Source: Betaproteobacteria bacterium
GTDB lineage: Bacteria; Pseudomonadota; Gammaproteobacteria; Burkholderiales; SG8-39
Direction of reading: 5' to 3'
Assembly: GCA_016195915.1 (NCBI GenBank)
Contig: JACPYS010000006.1
Span: 62,001 to 126,000, forward strand
Length of the DNA: 64,000 bases
Shown here: positions 22,103-30,616 of the stretch, one piece after another
Numbering within the stretch: position 1 is the stretch's first letter
How the letters are laid out: each line of letters opens with the position of its first letter
The notes under the pieces: generated by a model
Databases searched by the model: none
What the model was told of the DNA's origin: nothing
Seen by the model: only the letters and a program-made list of their open reading frames with translations
Program-made: the position numbers and the translations under genes

Positions 22103-22879
22103 ATGGTGGCCATGAACGACGAGCGATCGCCCCGGAGCGGCATCGCGCCGGAGGAAGCACTTCGGCGCGTGCGCATCGTACTTTGCCGGCCGAGTCATCC
22201 CGGCAACATCGGTTCTGCCGCGCGCGCGATGAAGAACATGGGCCTCGCCGAACTCTGGCTGGTCGAACCCAAACGCTTCCCCGAACCCGAAGCGGAGTGG
22301 CTGGCGAGCGGCGCGCTCGACGTCGTGCGCTCGGCACGCGTCTGCGCCCGTCTTACCGACGCGCTGGGCGAGTGCGTTGCGGCCTATGCGATCAGCGCCC
22401 GGCCGCGCGAGTGGTCGCTCGAAGTGCTCAGCGCGCGCGATGCCGCCGGGGAGGTCCTGCGCGACGCCGCGAGCGGGCCGGTGGCGGTCGTCTTCGGCAC
22501 GGAGAACGCGGGCCTGACGAACGAGGAATTGCTCGCCTGCCAGCGGCTGGTCCACATACCTGCCAATCCCGCCTACAGTTCTCTCAATCTGGCGCAGGCA
22601 GTGCTGGTACTGAGTTACGAGTTGCGGCTGGCCGCGGCCCTGGGCGAAGTTCGCGCACCTGCGGAACTGCCCACCGCGACGGCGGCCGATCTGGAGGGAC
22701 TGTTCGCGCATCTCGAACAGGCATCGCTGGAAAGCGGCTTTCTCGATCCGAAGCATCCCGGGCGATTGCACGAGCGTTGGCGCCGTCTCTTCGCGCGCGC
22801 CAGGCTGGAACGCGAGGAGGTGAATATCCTGCGCGGCCTGCTGAAGGCGTTGGCGCAGCAGCGTGCCCGGAGTCAATAG
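22103..22879 (+). CDS. trmJ: tRNA (cytidine/uridine-2'-O-)-methyltransferase TrmJ
   Basis: This SPOUT-class enzyme methylates the 2'-OH of residue 32 in certain tRNAs. About 258 residues (ATG 22112 is an equally possible start). Motifs: [20 protein letters not shown]-like N-terminal signature, [15 protein letters not shown] (knotted SAM site) and [15 protein letters not shown]. It is divergent from suhB and followed by cysE. Confidence 0.92.
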   Translation: MVAMNDERSPRSGIAPEEALRRVRIVLCRPSHPGNIGSAARAMKNMGLAELWLVEPKRFPEPEAEWLASGALDVVRSARVCARLTDALGECVAAYAISARPREWSLEVLSARDAAGEVLRDAASGPVAVVFGTENAGLTNEELLACQRLVHIPANPAYSSLNLAQAVLVLSYELRLAAALGEVRAPAELPTATAADLEGLFAHLEQASLESGFLDPKHPGRLHERWRRLFARARLEREEVNILRGLLKALAQQRARSQ

Positions 22880-22934
22880 TTGACTGTTTCGCTTGGGTAT
22901 TCTAGGATTGCGAAATCGCATATGGAAAGCGTTC

Positions 22935-23663
22935 ATGTTCAGTCGACTGCGTGAAGAAATGGCCTGTGTGTTCGAGCGTGACCCCGCGGCGCGCTCGGCC
23001 TGGGAAATCCTGACCTGTTACCCGGGATTCCATGCCTTGCAGGTGCATCGACTTTCGCACTGGTGCTGGGTGCGCGGATTGCTTTGGTCCGGGCGATTTC
23101 TTTCACACCTCGGCCGCTTCGCGACCGGCATCGAAATTCATCCCGGGGCGACGATCGGACGGCGCGTGTTCATCGATCATGGCATGGGCGTCGTGATCGG
23201 GGAAACGGCGGAAATCGGAGACGACACCACGCTCTATCATGGCGTGACGCTGGGCGGCACCTCGTGGAAGAAGGGCAAGCGTCACCCGACCCTCGGGAAA
23301 AACGTCGTAGTCGGCGCCGGTGCGAAGATCCTCGGGCCGATCACGGTGGGCGACGGCGCGAAAATCGGCTCCAATGCGGTGGTGGTGAAAGACGTTCCGC
23401 CCGAGGCAACGGTGGTGGGCATCCCGGGGCGCGTCGTCGAGGCCGAGGGACCGGCGAGCCTGCGCTTTGCTGCCTACGCCGTGGTCCAGGGGCTCGACGA
23501 TCCGATGGCCAAGGCGATGAACGAACTGATATCGCATTCGCATGAGCTCGAGCAGTCCCTCGCCGCAACGCGCGACAAGCTCGAGCGTCTCGAGCGTGAA
23601 CTCGGCGACGAAGGCTCCGCAAGCGCGTGGTCCAAGGGATCTGATAGAAAGATCAGCGCTTGA
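22935..23663 (+). CDS. cysE: Serine O-acetyltransferase
   Basis: CysE makes O-acetylserine from serine and acetyl-CoA, the first step of cysteine synthesis. The protein has 242 residues, with [38 protein letters not shown], a left-handed hexapeptide-repeat helix, and [18 protein letters not shown] 22935 starts the usual MFSRLRE; an upstream in-frame start is less likely. A C-terminal coiled tail (about 200-242) is longer than in short CysE forms. It lies 55 bases after trmJ in the same direction. Confidence 0.93.
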   Translation: MFSRLREEMACVFERDPAARSAWEILTCYPGFHALQVHRLSHWCWVRGLLWSGRFLSHLGRFATGIEIHPGATIGRRVFIDHGMGVVIGETAEIGDDTTLYHGVTLGGTSWKKGKRHPTLGKNVVVGAGAKILGPITVGDGAKIGSNAVVVKDVPPEATVVGIPGRVVEAEGPASLRFAAYAVVQGLDDPMAKAMNELISHSHELEQSLAATRDKLERLERELGDEGSASAWSKGSDRKISA

Positions 23664-23778
23664 ATCGAGTGGCTTGCAAGCCGCCTGCGCTCGCCGGAGT
23701 AGTTTTAAGCGTTGCGGCGAGAATATTCTCCAGGCGGTCCAGACGGCCTGGATGGACGAAGCGCACTGACTTCGTTAC

Positions 23779-24558
23779 TTATGCCGCGCCAGCGTCGGCA
23801 GAGTGTTCGCCCTGGACGTAGATCCGGTCGATCGGCTGATTGAGGTCCTTGCCGGTTCGCTCGAAGCCCCTGCGCCAGTCGTTCAGATGACGACGCACCC
23901 ACGTACGGCACGCGTCCTTGTCGCGCCTTTGCAGGGCGTCGAGAATCATGCGATGCGCCTCGATGAGGCGCGGGGTTCCCTCCTTGATCTTTCGCAGGAT
24001 CAGTCCGGTGGTCGGAAAAATCAGCAGATTGGTCGGTTCCCGCGCAAGCTGCAGCACGCGGTTCTGCGACGCCTTGCCGATCAAGGTGTGGAACTCCGCG
24101 TCGAGTTCGGTGACCGCGGCGGGGTCGTCGGAGACATGCTGCGTCATGGCGATATTCGCCTCTAGTTCGGCGAGAATTTCGGGGGTCGCGCGCTCCGCGG
24201 CCGCTTCGGCGGTCGCTGTTTGCAGCACCATCGCCGCTTCGTATAGCTCCCGGAATGTCACCTCGCTGAGCACCAAGGCGCGGCTCATGCGGGTCGCGAG
24301 GCGCCCGTAATGCGGCAAGCCCACCGAGAGACGCCGATTGGAATCGCGCCGGATCAGGCCGCCGTGCTCGAGCAGCCGGATGCCCTCACGAACCGTCGAG
24401 CGGTTCACGCCGAACTGTTTGACCAGCGCGGCTTCGGTACCGATTGGCTGGCCCGGGCGAATCCGGCCGGAAAGGATCTGGCGCTCGATCGCTTCGGCGA
24501 CCAGCTTGTATGCTGGCGTCGAACTGATGCGCGGGAATCCTTCAGTCGCATCCGTCAT
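23779..24558 (-). CDS. FadR-type GntR-family transcriptional regulator
   Basis: The protein has 259 residues from ATG 24558. The N-terminal winged helix (YKLVAEAIERQILSGRIRPG; VNRSTVREGIRLLEHGGLI) and the all-helical FCD ligand domain (ELDAEFHTLI, with the later EAHRMILDAL supplying metal-binding His) are clear. Divergent from the liv operon, so it likely controls it and itself. A palindrome of the FadR-family half-site form lies in the shared promoter at 24655-24665. Ligand unknown; probably the transported compound or its CoA derivative. Confidence 0.9.
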   Translation of the reverse strand: MTDATEGFPRISSTPAYKLVAEAIERQILSGRIRPGQPIGTEAALVKQFGVNRSTVREGIRLLEHGGLIRRDSNRRLSVGLPHYGRLATRMSRALVLSEVTFRELYEAAMVLQTATAEAAAERATPEILAELEANIAMTQHVSDDPAAVTELDAEFHTLIGKASQNRVLQLAREPTNLLIFPTTGLILRKIKEGTPRLIEAHRMILDALQRRDKDACRTWVRRHLNDWRRGFERTGKDLNQPIDRIYVQGEHSADAGAA

Positions 24559-24637
24559 TTGACGTTTCTCGAGCCATCGCGATTCGCGCGGGTCCGCGTC
24601 TGCAATACGGCGTCCGTTGGACTCGGTGTCGCAATTC

Positions 24638-24666
24638 TTGACGCAACATCCTGCTTGTCTGACAAT
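24638..24666 (+). promoter_or_regulatory. Promoter of the liv operon with GntR-type palindromic operator
   Basis: TTGACG (24638-24643), a 17-base spacer and GACAAT (24661-24666) form a sigma-70-like promoter. The 11-base perfect palindrome TTGTC-T-GACAA (24655-24665) overlaps the -10 box; FadR-type GntR regulators commonly bind TxGTxxxACxA-type sites, and one is encoded divergently. Binding there would block RNA polymerase. Confidence 0.65.
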
Positions 24667-24769
24667 CGGACCGCCACGGATTGAATTGTACCGCGGAACG
24701 GCGGCAGCGTACTCGATCGCCCGACGTGGTGCCGATTGATCGGCGTGGACGCAAACCGAAGGAGGATCG

Positions 24770-25582
24770 GTGCAACCGGTGAACGAGACGCGGCCGCGAC
24801 CCGGCTGCTCGGGCCCGAAGGGCTTGTTGCGCGTCGAAGCTGTGTCGGTCCATTTTGGCGGAATCGTTGCGCTCGACGCGGTTTCGTTTTCGGTCGAATC
24901 CGGGCAGATTGCCGGGTTGATCGGTCCGAATGGCGCGGGCAAAACGACGCTCTTCAACTGCCTGAGCCGTCTCTACGAGGCGAGCGAGGGCAGCATCGAA
25001 TTCGACGGCCACTCGCTGCGCGAGACGCCGCGTCACGGCATCGCCGCACTCGGAATAGGCCGGACGTTCCAGAACCTCGCGCTGTTCCACACCATGACGG
25101 TGTTCGACAATATCCTGGTCGGCCGTCATTGCCGGACGCGAAGCGGCTTTCTCGCGAGTGCGCTTTCGATGCCGTCAGTTCGGCGCGAGGAGGACGCGGC
25201 GCGCACGCGCGCACGCGAACTGGTCTCGTTTCTGCAACTCGATTCCGTCGCCGACAGGCCCGTCGCCGCGCTGCCGTTCGGCACGCAAAAGCGGGTTGAA
25301 CTCGGCCGGGCACTCGCCGCCGATCCGAAGCTGCTGCTGCTCGACGAGCCGGCGAGCGGGCTCAACCACGAGGAAGTTGGCGCGCTCGGGGCACTGATCC
25401 GCGAAATCCGCGATCGGCTCGCGCTCACCATATTGCTGGTCGAGCACCACATGAGCCTGGTCATGAGCGTATCGGACCGGGTGGTGGCGCTCAATTTCGG
25501 CCGCAAGATCGCCGAAGGTACGCCCGCCGAGGTGCAGCGTCTTCCGGAGGTGATCCAGGCCTATCTCGGGAGCGCGCACTGA
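24770..25582 (+). CDS. livG: Branched-chain amino acid-type ABC transporter ATP-binding protein LivG
   Basis: The protein has 270 residues from GTG 24770. Walker A GPNGAGKTT, a Q loop in GRTFQNLALF, a diverged signature region (VAALPFGTQKRVELGRAL, as in many LivG proteins) and Walker B LLLLDEPASG are present, followed by the LivG-type EHHMSLVMSVSDRV. It energises uptake with LivF. First gene of the operon, 100 bases after the promoter. Confidence 0.92.
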   Translation: MQPVNETRPRPGCSGPKGLLRVEAVSVHFGGIVALDAVSFSVESGQIAGLIGPNGAGKTTLFNCLSRLYEASEGSIEFDGHSLRETPRHGIAALGIGRTFQNLALFHTMTVFDNILVGRHCRTRSGFLASALSMPSVRREEDAARTRARELVSFLQLDSVADRPVAALPFGTQKRVELGRALAADPKLLLLDEPASGLNHEEVGALGALIREIRDRLALTILLVEHHMSLVMSVSDRVVALNFGRKIAEGTPAEVQRLPEVIQAYLGSAH

Positions 25583-25615
25583 TGGCGCTCAAGGGGAGTC
25601 CGCACTGATGGCGCT
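25575..25615 (+). repeat. 26-base tandem micro-duplication around the livF start
   Basis: CGCACTGATGGCGCT occurs at 25575-25589 and again at 25601-25615. The first copy holds the livG stop and an ATG that opens an 8-codon frame ending at the second copy, where livF begins. The tandem unit is 26 bases, a frameshifting length, so it created a mini-cistron between the two genes. Confidence 0.7.
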
Positions 25616-26318
25616 GCTCGAAGTCGCCGGGTTGCGTGCCGCCTACGGGCCGACGCGGGTGCTGCACGGCATCAGCTTCGAACTGGCCGAAGGATCGATT
25701 ACCACCGTGCTCGGTGCGAACGGCGCTGGCAAGACCACGACCCTGCGCGCGCTGTGCGGCATGGTGCGTACGGAAGGAGAGATCCGCTTTGGTGGCAGGC
25801 GCATCGACGGGCGCGCAACGGAAGACATCGTGCGCCTGGGTATCGCGCACGTCCCCGATGGCCGCGGCACCTTCGTCAACCTGACGACGGAAGAGAATCT
25901 GCGATTGGGCGCTTACACGCGCAAGGACCGGCCCGAAGTCGAAACGGACCTGGAGCGGATGTTCGCCTACTTTCCACGCCTCAAGGAGCGCCGCGCGCAG
26001 CAGGCCGGCACGCTCTCCGGAGGTGAGCAGCAGATGCTCGCGGTGTCGCGCGCGCTGATGCTCAAGCCCACGCTGCTGCTGCTCGACGAACCTTCGTTCG
26101 GGCTGGCTCCGCTGCTGGTGCGCGAGATCTTCGAAATCATGCGCACCATCAACCAGCGGGAGCGCGTGAGCATCCTGCTGGTCGAGCAGAATGCGGCGAT
26201 GGCGCTCGACCTCGCCGAGCACGCCTATCTGATCGAGACCGGGCGCGTGGTGCTCTCGGGCCCGGCCGACGCGATCAAGCGCGACGAGGCCGTGCGGCGC
26301 TCGTACCTCGGATACTAG
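25608..26318 (+). CDS. livF: Branched-chain amino acid-type ABC transporter ATP-binding protein LivF
   Basis: The protein has 236 residues. Walker A GANGAGKTT, HVPDGRGTFVNLTTEENL, signature LSGGEQQMLAVSRAL, Walker B LLLLDEPSFGLAPLLV and the terminal EQNAAMALDLAEHAYLIETG are all standard for LivF. It starts 25 bases after livG, and the region in front of it holds a short duplication of its own start site (25575-25615). Confidence 0.93.
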   Translation: MALLEVAGLRAAYGPTRVLHGISFELAEGSITTVLGANGAGKTTTLRALCGMVRTEGEIRFGGRRIDGRATEDIVRLGIAHVPDGRGTFVNLTTEENLRLGAYTRKDRPEVETDLERMFAYFPRLKERRAQQAGTLSGGEQQMLAVSRALMLKPTLLLLDEPSFGLAPLLVREIFEIMRTINQRERVSILLVEQNAAMALDLAEHAYLIETGRVVLSGPADAIKRDEAVRRSYLGY

Positions 26319-26328
26319 GGAGCCCGGT

Positions 26329-27201
26329 TTGGACGCGTTGATTCATCAGGTCCTCGCCGGTCTCGCCACCGGCGGCATCTATGCGAGCGTGGCGCTGGCG
26401 CTGGTGATGATTTACCAGGCCACGCATCTGGTGAATTTCGCCCAGGGCGAACTGGCAATGTTCTGCACCTATCTTGCGTGGACCTTGATCAACGCGGGCT
26501 TCGGTTACTGGCCGGCTTTCCTGCTGACCGTCGGGCTCGCGTTCGTGCTTGGCGTGGTGATCGAGCGCGTGGTGATCCGGCCGGTCGAGAATTCGCCGGT
26601 GCTCGCCGTGGTTGTGGTGTTCATCGGTTTGCTGGTGATCCTCAACAGCATCGCAGTCTGGATCTACACGGGCACCATCAAGACGTTCCCGAGCCCGTTC
26701 CCGACGGAACCATTGTTCGGCAACAAGTTCATGTCTTCGCACGAAATCGGCGCAATCGTGGTCACGCTGATCATGCTGCTGCTTCTGTATGCGTTTTTCC
26801 GGTTTACCCCGCTCGGTCTGGCGATGCGTGCCGCTGCGCAGAACCCGGCGTCGGCGAAGCTGGTCGGCATCCGCGTCGGCTGGATGCTGGCGCTTGGGTG
26901 GGGCCTGGCGGCAGCCATCGGGGCGGTGGCCGGAATGATGGTCGCGCCGATCGTGTTCCTCGAGCCGAACATGATGGGTGGAATCCTGCTCTACGCGTTC
27001 GCCGCAGCGCTGGTCGGCGGCGTCGACAGCCCGGGTGGCGCGGTATTCGGCGGATTCCTGGTTGGTGTGCTGGAGAACGTCCTTGGCGCCTTCGTCATCG
27101 GCAATGAACTGAAGCTCGCGGTAGCGCTGGTACTGATCATCGGCGTGCTGGTCGTCAAACCGTCCGGATTCTTCGGCAAAGTTCACATCACCCGCGTATG
27201 A
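26329..27201 (+). CDS. livH: Branched-chain amino acid-type ABC transporter permease LivH
   Basis: The protein has 290 residues from TTG 26329, with about eight membrane helices and LivH features: HQVLAGLATGGIYASVALAL, HLVNFAQGELAMF, the cytoplasmic EAA-like FTPLGLAMRAAAQNP, and VGGVDSPGGAVFGGFLVG. It forms the channel together with LivM, whose ATG overlaps its stop. The rare TTG start follows livF by 10 bases. Confidence 0.92.
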   Translation: MDALIHQVLAGLATGGIYASVALALVMIYQATHLVNFAQGELAMFCTYLAWTLINAGFGYWPAFLLTVGLAFVLGVVIERVVIRPVENSPVLAVVVVFIGLLVILNSIAVWIYTGTIKTFPSPFPTEPLFGNKFMSSHEIGAIVVTLIMLLLLYAFFRFTPLGLAMRAAAQNPASAKLVGIRVGWMLALGWGLAAAIGAVAGMMVAPIVFLEPNMMGGILLYAFAAALVGGVDSPGGAVFGGFLVGVLENVLGAFVIGNELKLAVALVLIIGVLVVKPSGFFGKVHITRV

Positions 27202-28208
27202 ATCAGCGCACTCTGACGGTCGTCGCGGTACTGCTTCTGCTGGCATGCGCACTGCCGTTCCTGGTGAGCAACTACCGCACGTTCCAGTTCACGCTGGTAC
27301 TGGTGTACGCGATCGCGCTGCTCGGGCTCAACATCCTCACCGGTTACAACGGGCAGATCTCGCTCGGGCACGGAGCGTTTTATGCGATCGGCGCCTATAC
27401 GGCTGCGATCCTGATGGACAGGTTCGGCGTGCCTTACTGGGCGACCCTGCCCGTCGCGGGCGCGGTATGCCTCGCGGTCGGGTTCCTGTTCGGCCTGCCG
27501 GCGCTGAGGCTGGAAGGCCTGTACCTGGCTCTGGCGACGTTCGCGCTCGGGGTTTCGATGCCGCAGCTGCTGAAGTACCACCATTTCGAGAAATGGACCG
27601 GCGGCGTGCAGGGCATCGTGATCACGAAACCCGATCCGCCATTCGGGCTCCCGCTCAATCCGGACCAGTGGCTGTATTACTTCACCCTCGCCGTGATGGT
27701 GCTGATGTTCGTCCTGGCGTGGAACCTGCTGCGCGGCCGGGTGGGGCGCGCGATGGTCGCGATTCGCGACCATCACATCGCCGCCGAGGCAATGGGCATC
27801 AATACGGCGATGGTGAAGTCGCTGACGTTCGGCGTCTCGGCCTTTTACACCGGCGTCGCGGGCGCGCTGGGCGCCATCGCCATCCAGTTCGTGGCGCCGG
27901 ACAGTTTCAACATTTTCCTCTCGATCGTATTCCTCGTCGGCATTGCGATCGGCGGGCTCGCGTCAATTCCGGGCGCCATCTACGGAGCGCTGTTCATCCA
28001 GTTCGTGCCCAATATCGCCGACGAAATCTCCAAGGCGGCGCCGTGGGCGGTTTTCGGCATCTTCATGATCGGGTTCGTGTATGTAATGCCCCTTGGGGTG
28101 AACGGGGCAATCCGCATGCTCTTGGCACGGCTGGGCCGCAAGGCGCAGAATAATCGCAGTACGGCCGGGGTAACACGGCCGACGATCAATTCACCGGAGG
28201 AGGTCTGA
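27198..28208 (+). CDS. livM: Branched-chain amino acid-type ABC transporter permease LivM
   Basis: The protein has 336 residues, highly hydrophobic, with LNILTGYNGQISLGHGAFY, ALRLEGLYLALATFALG, RGRVGRAMVAIRDHHIAAEAMG and FLVGIAIGGLASIPGAI, all typical of LivM. ATG overlaps the livH stop (ATGA). The stop is 2 bases before the SBP gene, and its last codons contain the GGAGGAGG ribosome site for that gene. Confidence 0.92.
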   Translation: MNQRTLTVVAVLLLLACALPFLVSNYRTFQFTLVLVYAIALLGLNILTGYNGQISLGHGAFYAIGAYTAAILMDRFGVPYWATLPVAGAVCLAVGFLFGLPALRLEGLYLALATFALGVSMPQLLKYHHFEKWTGGVQGIVITKPDPPFGLPLNPDQWLYYFTLAVMVLMFVLAWNLLRGRVGRAMVAIRDHHIAAEAMGINTAMVKSLTFGVSAFYTGVAGALGAIAIQFVAPDSFNIFLSIVFLVGIAIGGLASIPGAIYGALFIQFVPNIADEISKAAPWAVFGIFMIGFVYVMPLGVNGAIRMLLARLGRKAQNNRSTAGVTRPTINSPEEV

Positions 28209-28210
28209 CC

Positions 28211-29413
28211 ATGAAACTCTCGCTTTTGCCTGTTGCAACCCTGCTCGCCGCGGCGCTCGCCGCACCCTCGGCGCTGGCGCAGAAGAAATACGATCCGGGC
28301 GCTTCGGACAAGGAAATCAAGATCGGCAACATCAATCCGTACAGCGGGCCGGCATCGGCCTACGGCACCATTGGCAAGGTGATCGGCGCCTACTTCAAGA
28401 AGATCAATGACGAGGGCGGCATCAACGGCCGCAAGATCAACTTCATCAGTGTGGACGACGGCTACAGCCCGCCCAAAACGGTCGAGATGGCGCGCAAGCT
28501 GGTCGAGCAGGACGAAGTGCTGGTGCTGTTCCAGCCGCTCGGCACGCCGCCCAATTCGGCGATCCACAAGTACATGAACGCGAAAAAGGTACCGCAACTG
28601 TTTGTGGCCACCGGCGCGACCAAGTGGAACGACCCGATGAACTTCCCCTGGACCATGGGCTGGCAGCCGAACTACCAGACAGAGGGGATGATCTACGCGC
28701 AGCACATTCTAAAGACCAGGCCGAACGCGAAGATCGGCATCCTTTACCAGAACGACGACTACGGCAAGGACTACGTGAAGGGGTTCAAGGACGGCCTCGG
28801 AGCGAAGGCGAGCATGATCGTCAAGGAGGTGTCCTACGAGGTCGCCGACCCGACTGTGGACTCGCAGATCGTGCAGCTGCAATCCGCGGGTGCCGACACG
28901 CTGTTCAATGTCACCACGCCGAAATTTGCCGCACAGGCGATCCGCAAGGCCTACGATATCGGCTGGAATCCACTTCACTATTTGAACCAGGTGTCGGCTT
29001 CGGTGGGATCCGTGCTGACGCCGGCCGGTCTGGACAAGTCGGTCGGCCTGATTTCCACCCAGTACTTCAAGGATCCGACCGACAAGGCTTGGGCAAACGA
29101 CGCGGCCATGAAGGAGTGGACTGCGTTCATGAAGAAGTACTATCCGGAAGGTAACCTCACCGATGCGTTCAATGTCTACGGCTATATGGTCTCGCAGACG
29201 CTGGTACAGGTGCTCAAACAGGCCGGCGACAACCTGACGCGCGAAAACGTCATGAAACAGGCGGCGAGTCTCAAAAACTTCGAGCTTCCGATGTTTCTGC
29301 CGGGGATCAGGATCAATACCAGCGCGACCGACTTTGCGCCGATCGAGCAGGAGCAACTGATCCGGTTCGACGGCAAGGAGTGGGTGCGGTTCGGCGAGAT
29401 TCTCGGAAAGTAG
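28211..29413 (+). CDS. livK: ABC transporter periplasmic substrate-binding protein, LivK type
   Basis: The protein has 400 residues with a signal peptide (about 1-23, ending ALAQ), then the type I periplasmic-binding (Peripla_BP_6) fold: IKIGNINPYSGPASAYG, NDEGGINGRKINFISVDDGY, LVEQDEVLVLFQPLG and ILYQNDDYGKDYVKG. Members next to acyl-CoA synthetase fragments often bind aromatic or fatty acids rather than leucine, so the ligand is uncertain. Strong ribosome site (GGAGGAGG). Confidence 0.9.
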   Translation: MKLSLLPVATLLAAALAAPSALAQKKYDPGASDKEIKIGNINPYSGPASAYGTIGKVIGAYFKKINDEGGINGRKINFISVDDGYSPPKTVEMARKLVEQDEVLVLFQPLGTPPNSAIHKYMNAKKVPQLFVATGATKWNDPMNFPWTMGWQPNYQTEGMIYAQHILKTRPNAKIGILYQNDDYGKDYVKGFKDGLGAKASMIVKEVSYEVADPTVDSQIVQLQSAGADTLFNVTTPKFAAQAIRKAYDIGWNPLHYLNQVSASVGSVLTPAGLDKSVGLISTQYFKDPTDKAWANDAAMKEWTAFMKKYYPEGNLTDAFNVYGYMVSQTLVQVLKQAGDNLTRENVMKQAASLKNFELPMFLPGIRINTSATDFAPIEQEQLIRFDGKEWVRFGEILGK

Positions 29414-29426
29414 CCTGAGATTCACC

Positions 29427-29582
29427 GTGTCGTACTGGCCGGCCGAGACAGACGAGCCGGTTCTTGAATGCACCGTCCGCGGCCTCCTGCGCGATGCTGC
29501 CGGCGATTCGCCCGACGCGATTGCGCTCGTCGCCGGAATGCCGGATCCGGCCGAGCGCCGCCGCTGCCTCCGGGAAGCCTAG
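29427..29582 (+). pseudogene. AMP-dependent acyl-CoA synthetase, N-terminal fragment
   Basis: A 51-codon frame from GTG 29427 reads YWPAETDEPVLECTVRGLL and then DAIALVAGMPDPAERRR, which matches the N-terminus of acyl-CoA ligases commonly found in liv-type operons. It ends at TAG 29580 just before the expected WTYAEL strand; no further synthetase sequence follows. It lies 13 bases after the SBP gene, so the operon once continued with a ligase. Confidence 0.65.
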
Positions 29583-29884
29583 GCCGCCAACGCGCGCGAG
29601 CGCTTCTGGCGCCTGCGGTCGAGCCACCAGGCGAGCGCCGGGAGCATCGCAAATCCGCCCGGCATGACCACCACGACCAGGTAGGGCGAGAGTCTGGACA
29701 GGAGTTGCAGGTGCGCGCGGATCTCCGCCCGGTCCTCGGGCGTCCATCGCTGCTTGTTTCGGCGTTTCATCAGGACCGGAAGCAGTCCTTTGGTCTTCAC
29801 CATTTCGGCGACGAGGAAACGCCGTTCGCGGTCGGCAAGATCCATGACGTGACGAACCGCCTTGGGCGGCGAAATCTTCTTCAC
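29579..29884 (-). CDS. Small membrane-associated protein, conserved hypothetical
   Basis: The protein has 101 residues from GTG 29884. A basic, helical N-terminal half (VMDLADRERRFLVAEMVKTKG; RRNKQRWTPEDRAEI) is followed by one membrane helix (about 70-90, PYLVVVVMPGGFAMLPALAW) and a basic tail. I recognise this as a betaproteobacterial family of unknown role with some resemblance to the LETM1-like ribosome-binding region (weak). The start overlaps the preceding gene's stop (GTGA), placing it last in the YqjD/YqjE cluster. Confidence 0.6.
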   Translation of the reverse strand: MKKISPPKAVRHVMDLADRERRFLVAEMVKTKGLLPVLMKRRNKQRWTPEDRAEIRAHLQLLSRLSPYLVVVVMPGGFAMLPALAWWLDRRRQKRSRALAA

Positions 29885-30216
29885 TGTATTTCCACCGTGG
29901 GAGCAGCGAATCGCTGCCACCACGCGCGCGCGCGGCGCAGCCGACGCACGAGGCGCCACAGCGACCAGGCCGCGGCGGCCCATCGAGCCGCAAACTGAAG
30001 CGTTCGCCCAGGGCGCAGTACGAACACCAGCGCAACCGCGCCGGCGATCCACAGCGGATGGCGCTTCAATTCCCTGAACATCCCGACGCCGGTGCCTGCC
30101 CAGCGCGAAACCGCGTCGGTGCGCGCGATCCAGCCCGCCAGCTCGCCGCGTTCGATTTCAGCACACACGATCAGACCCGCGCGTCGTTCGCGCAGCGCGA
30201 TCAGCCGCTCACGCAT
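29881..30216 (-). CDS. YqjK-like small membrane protein
   Basis: The protein has 111 residues from ATG 30216. The N-terminus MRERLIALRERRAGLIV and the mid-region FRELKRHPLWIAGAVALVFVLRPGR (one membrane helix) fit YqjK-like proteins found after YqjE. Function unknown; it probably belongs to an inner-membrane stress complex with the two preceding genes. It overlaps the YqjE-like gene by 8 bases and the following gene by 4. Confidence 0.6.
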   Translation of the reverse strand: MRERLIALRERRAGLIVCAEIERGELAGWIARTDAVSRWAGTGVGMFRELKRHPLWIAGAVALVFVLRPGRTLQFAARWAAAAWSLWRLVRRLRRARAWWQRFAAPTVEIQ

Positions 30217-30604
30217 CGCGCTTCTCGAACCGCGCGCGGTCCTTGCCAAGCTCGTCGAGCGTGGCGGACAGAAATCCCGGCCGCTCGCGCATGCGTGCCA
30301 TCGCAACCCGCGCGCAGGCGGCGGCCGCGCCGAGCCACAGCGCGCAGACCAGCGCCGCGGCAATCACGGGCTGGCTGTTCCAGAACAGGAGCACGGCGAC
30401 CACCGAGAGCATGACCAGCGCGATACCCGCGAACAACAGCGCGGCGAGGGCCCACACCGCGGCTTCGGCAATTCGTAGCGCCTGCTCCTCGAGCTCGCTC
30501 GCAGCGAGCCGCCCGCGCGTCACGACAAATGATAACAGTGTGCGCGCGAGGCGGCGCAGCGGAGAAAATGCCGTCGCCCGAGGGGGGCGGCCCGCTTCGG
30601 GCAT
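30209..30604 (-). CDS. YqjE/phage holin superfamily III membrane protein
   Basis: The protein has 131 residues. Two hydrophobic segments (about 47-72 and 78-98) follow an amphipathic N-terminal helix with LARTLLSFVVTRGRLAASELEEQ, the signature of the YqjE family, annotated as putative holin superfamily III. There are no phage genes around it; the context is the chromosomal YqjD-YqjE-YqjK cluster, so a lysis role is unlikely. Confidence 0.75.
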   Translation of the reverse strand: MPEAGRPPRATAFSPLRRLARTLLSFVVTRGRLAASELEEQALRIAEAAVWALAALLFAGIALVMLSVVAVLLFWNSQPVIAAALVCALWLGAAAACARVAMARMRERPGFLSATLDELGKDRARFEKRDA

Positions 30605-30616
30605 AAGCTACTTCTT

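Noticed and set aside
23664-23778. GGCTTGCAAGCC palindrome after cysE as a terminator
   Set aside because: It is a 12-base palindrome without loop or T run; too weak to call.
30209-30604. Holin-family hit as a sign of a prophage
   Set aside because: The family name is misleading here: neighbours are DUF883/YqjD and YqjK-like genes, and no phage structural, lysis or integrase genes exist in the window.
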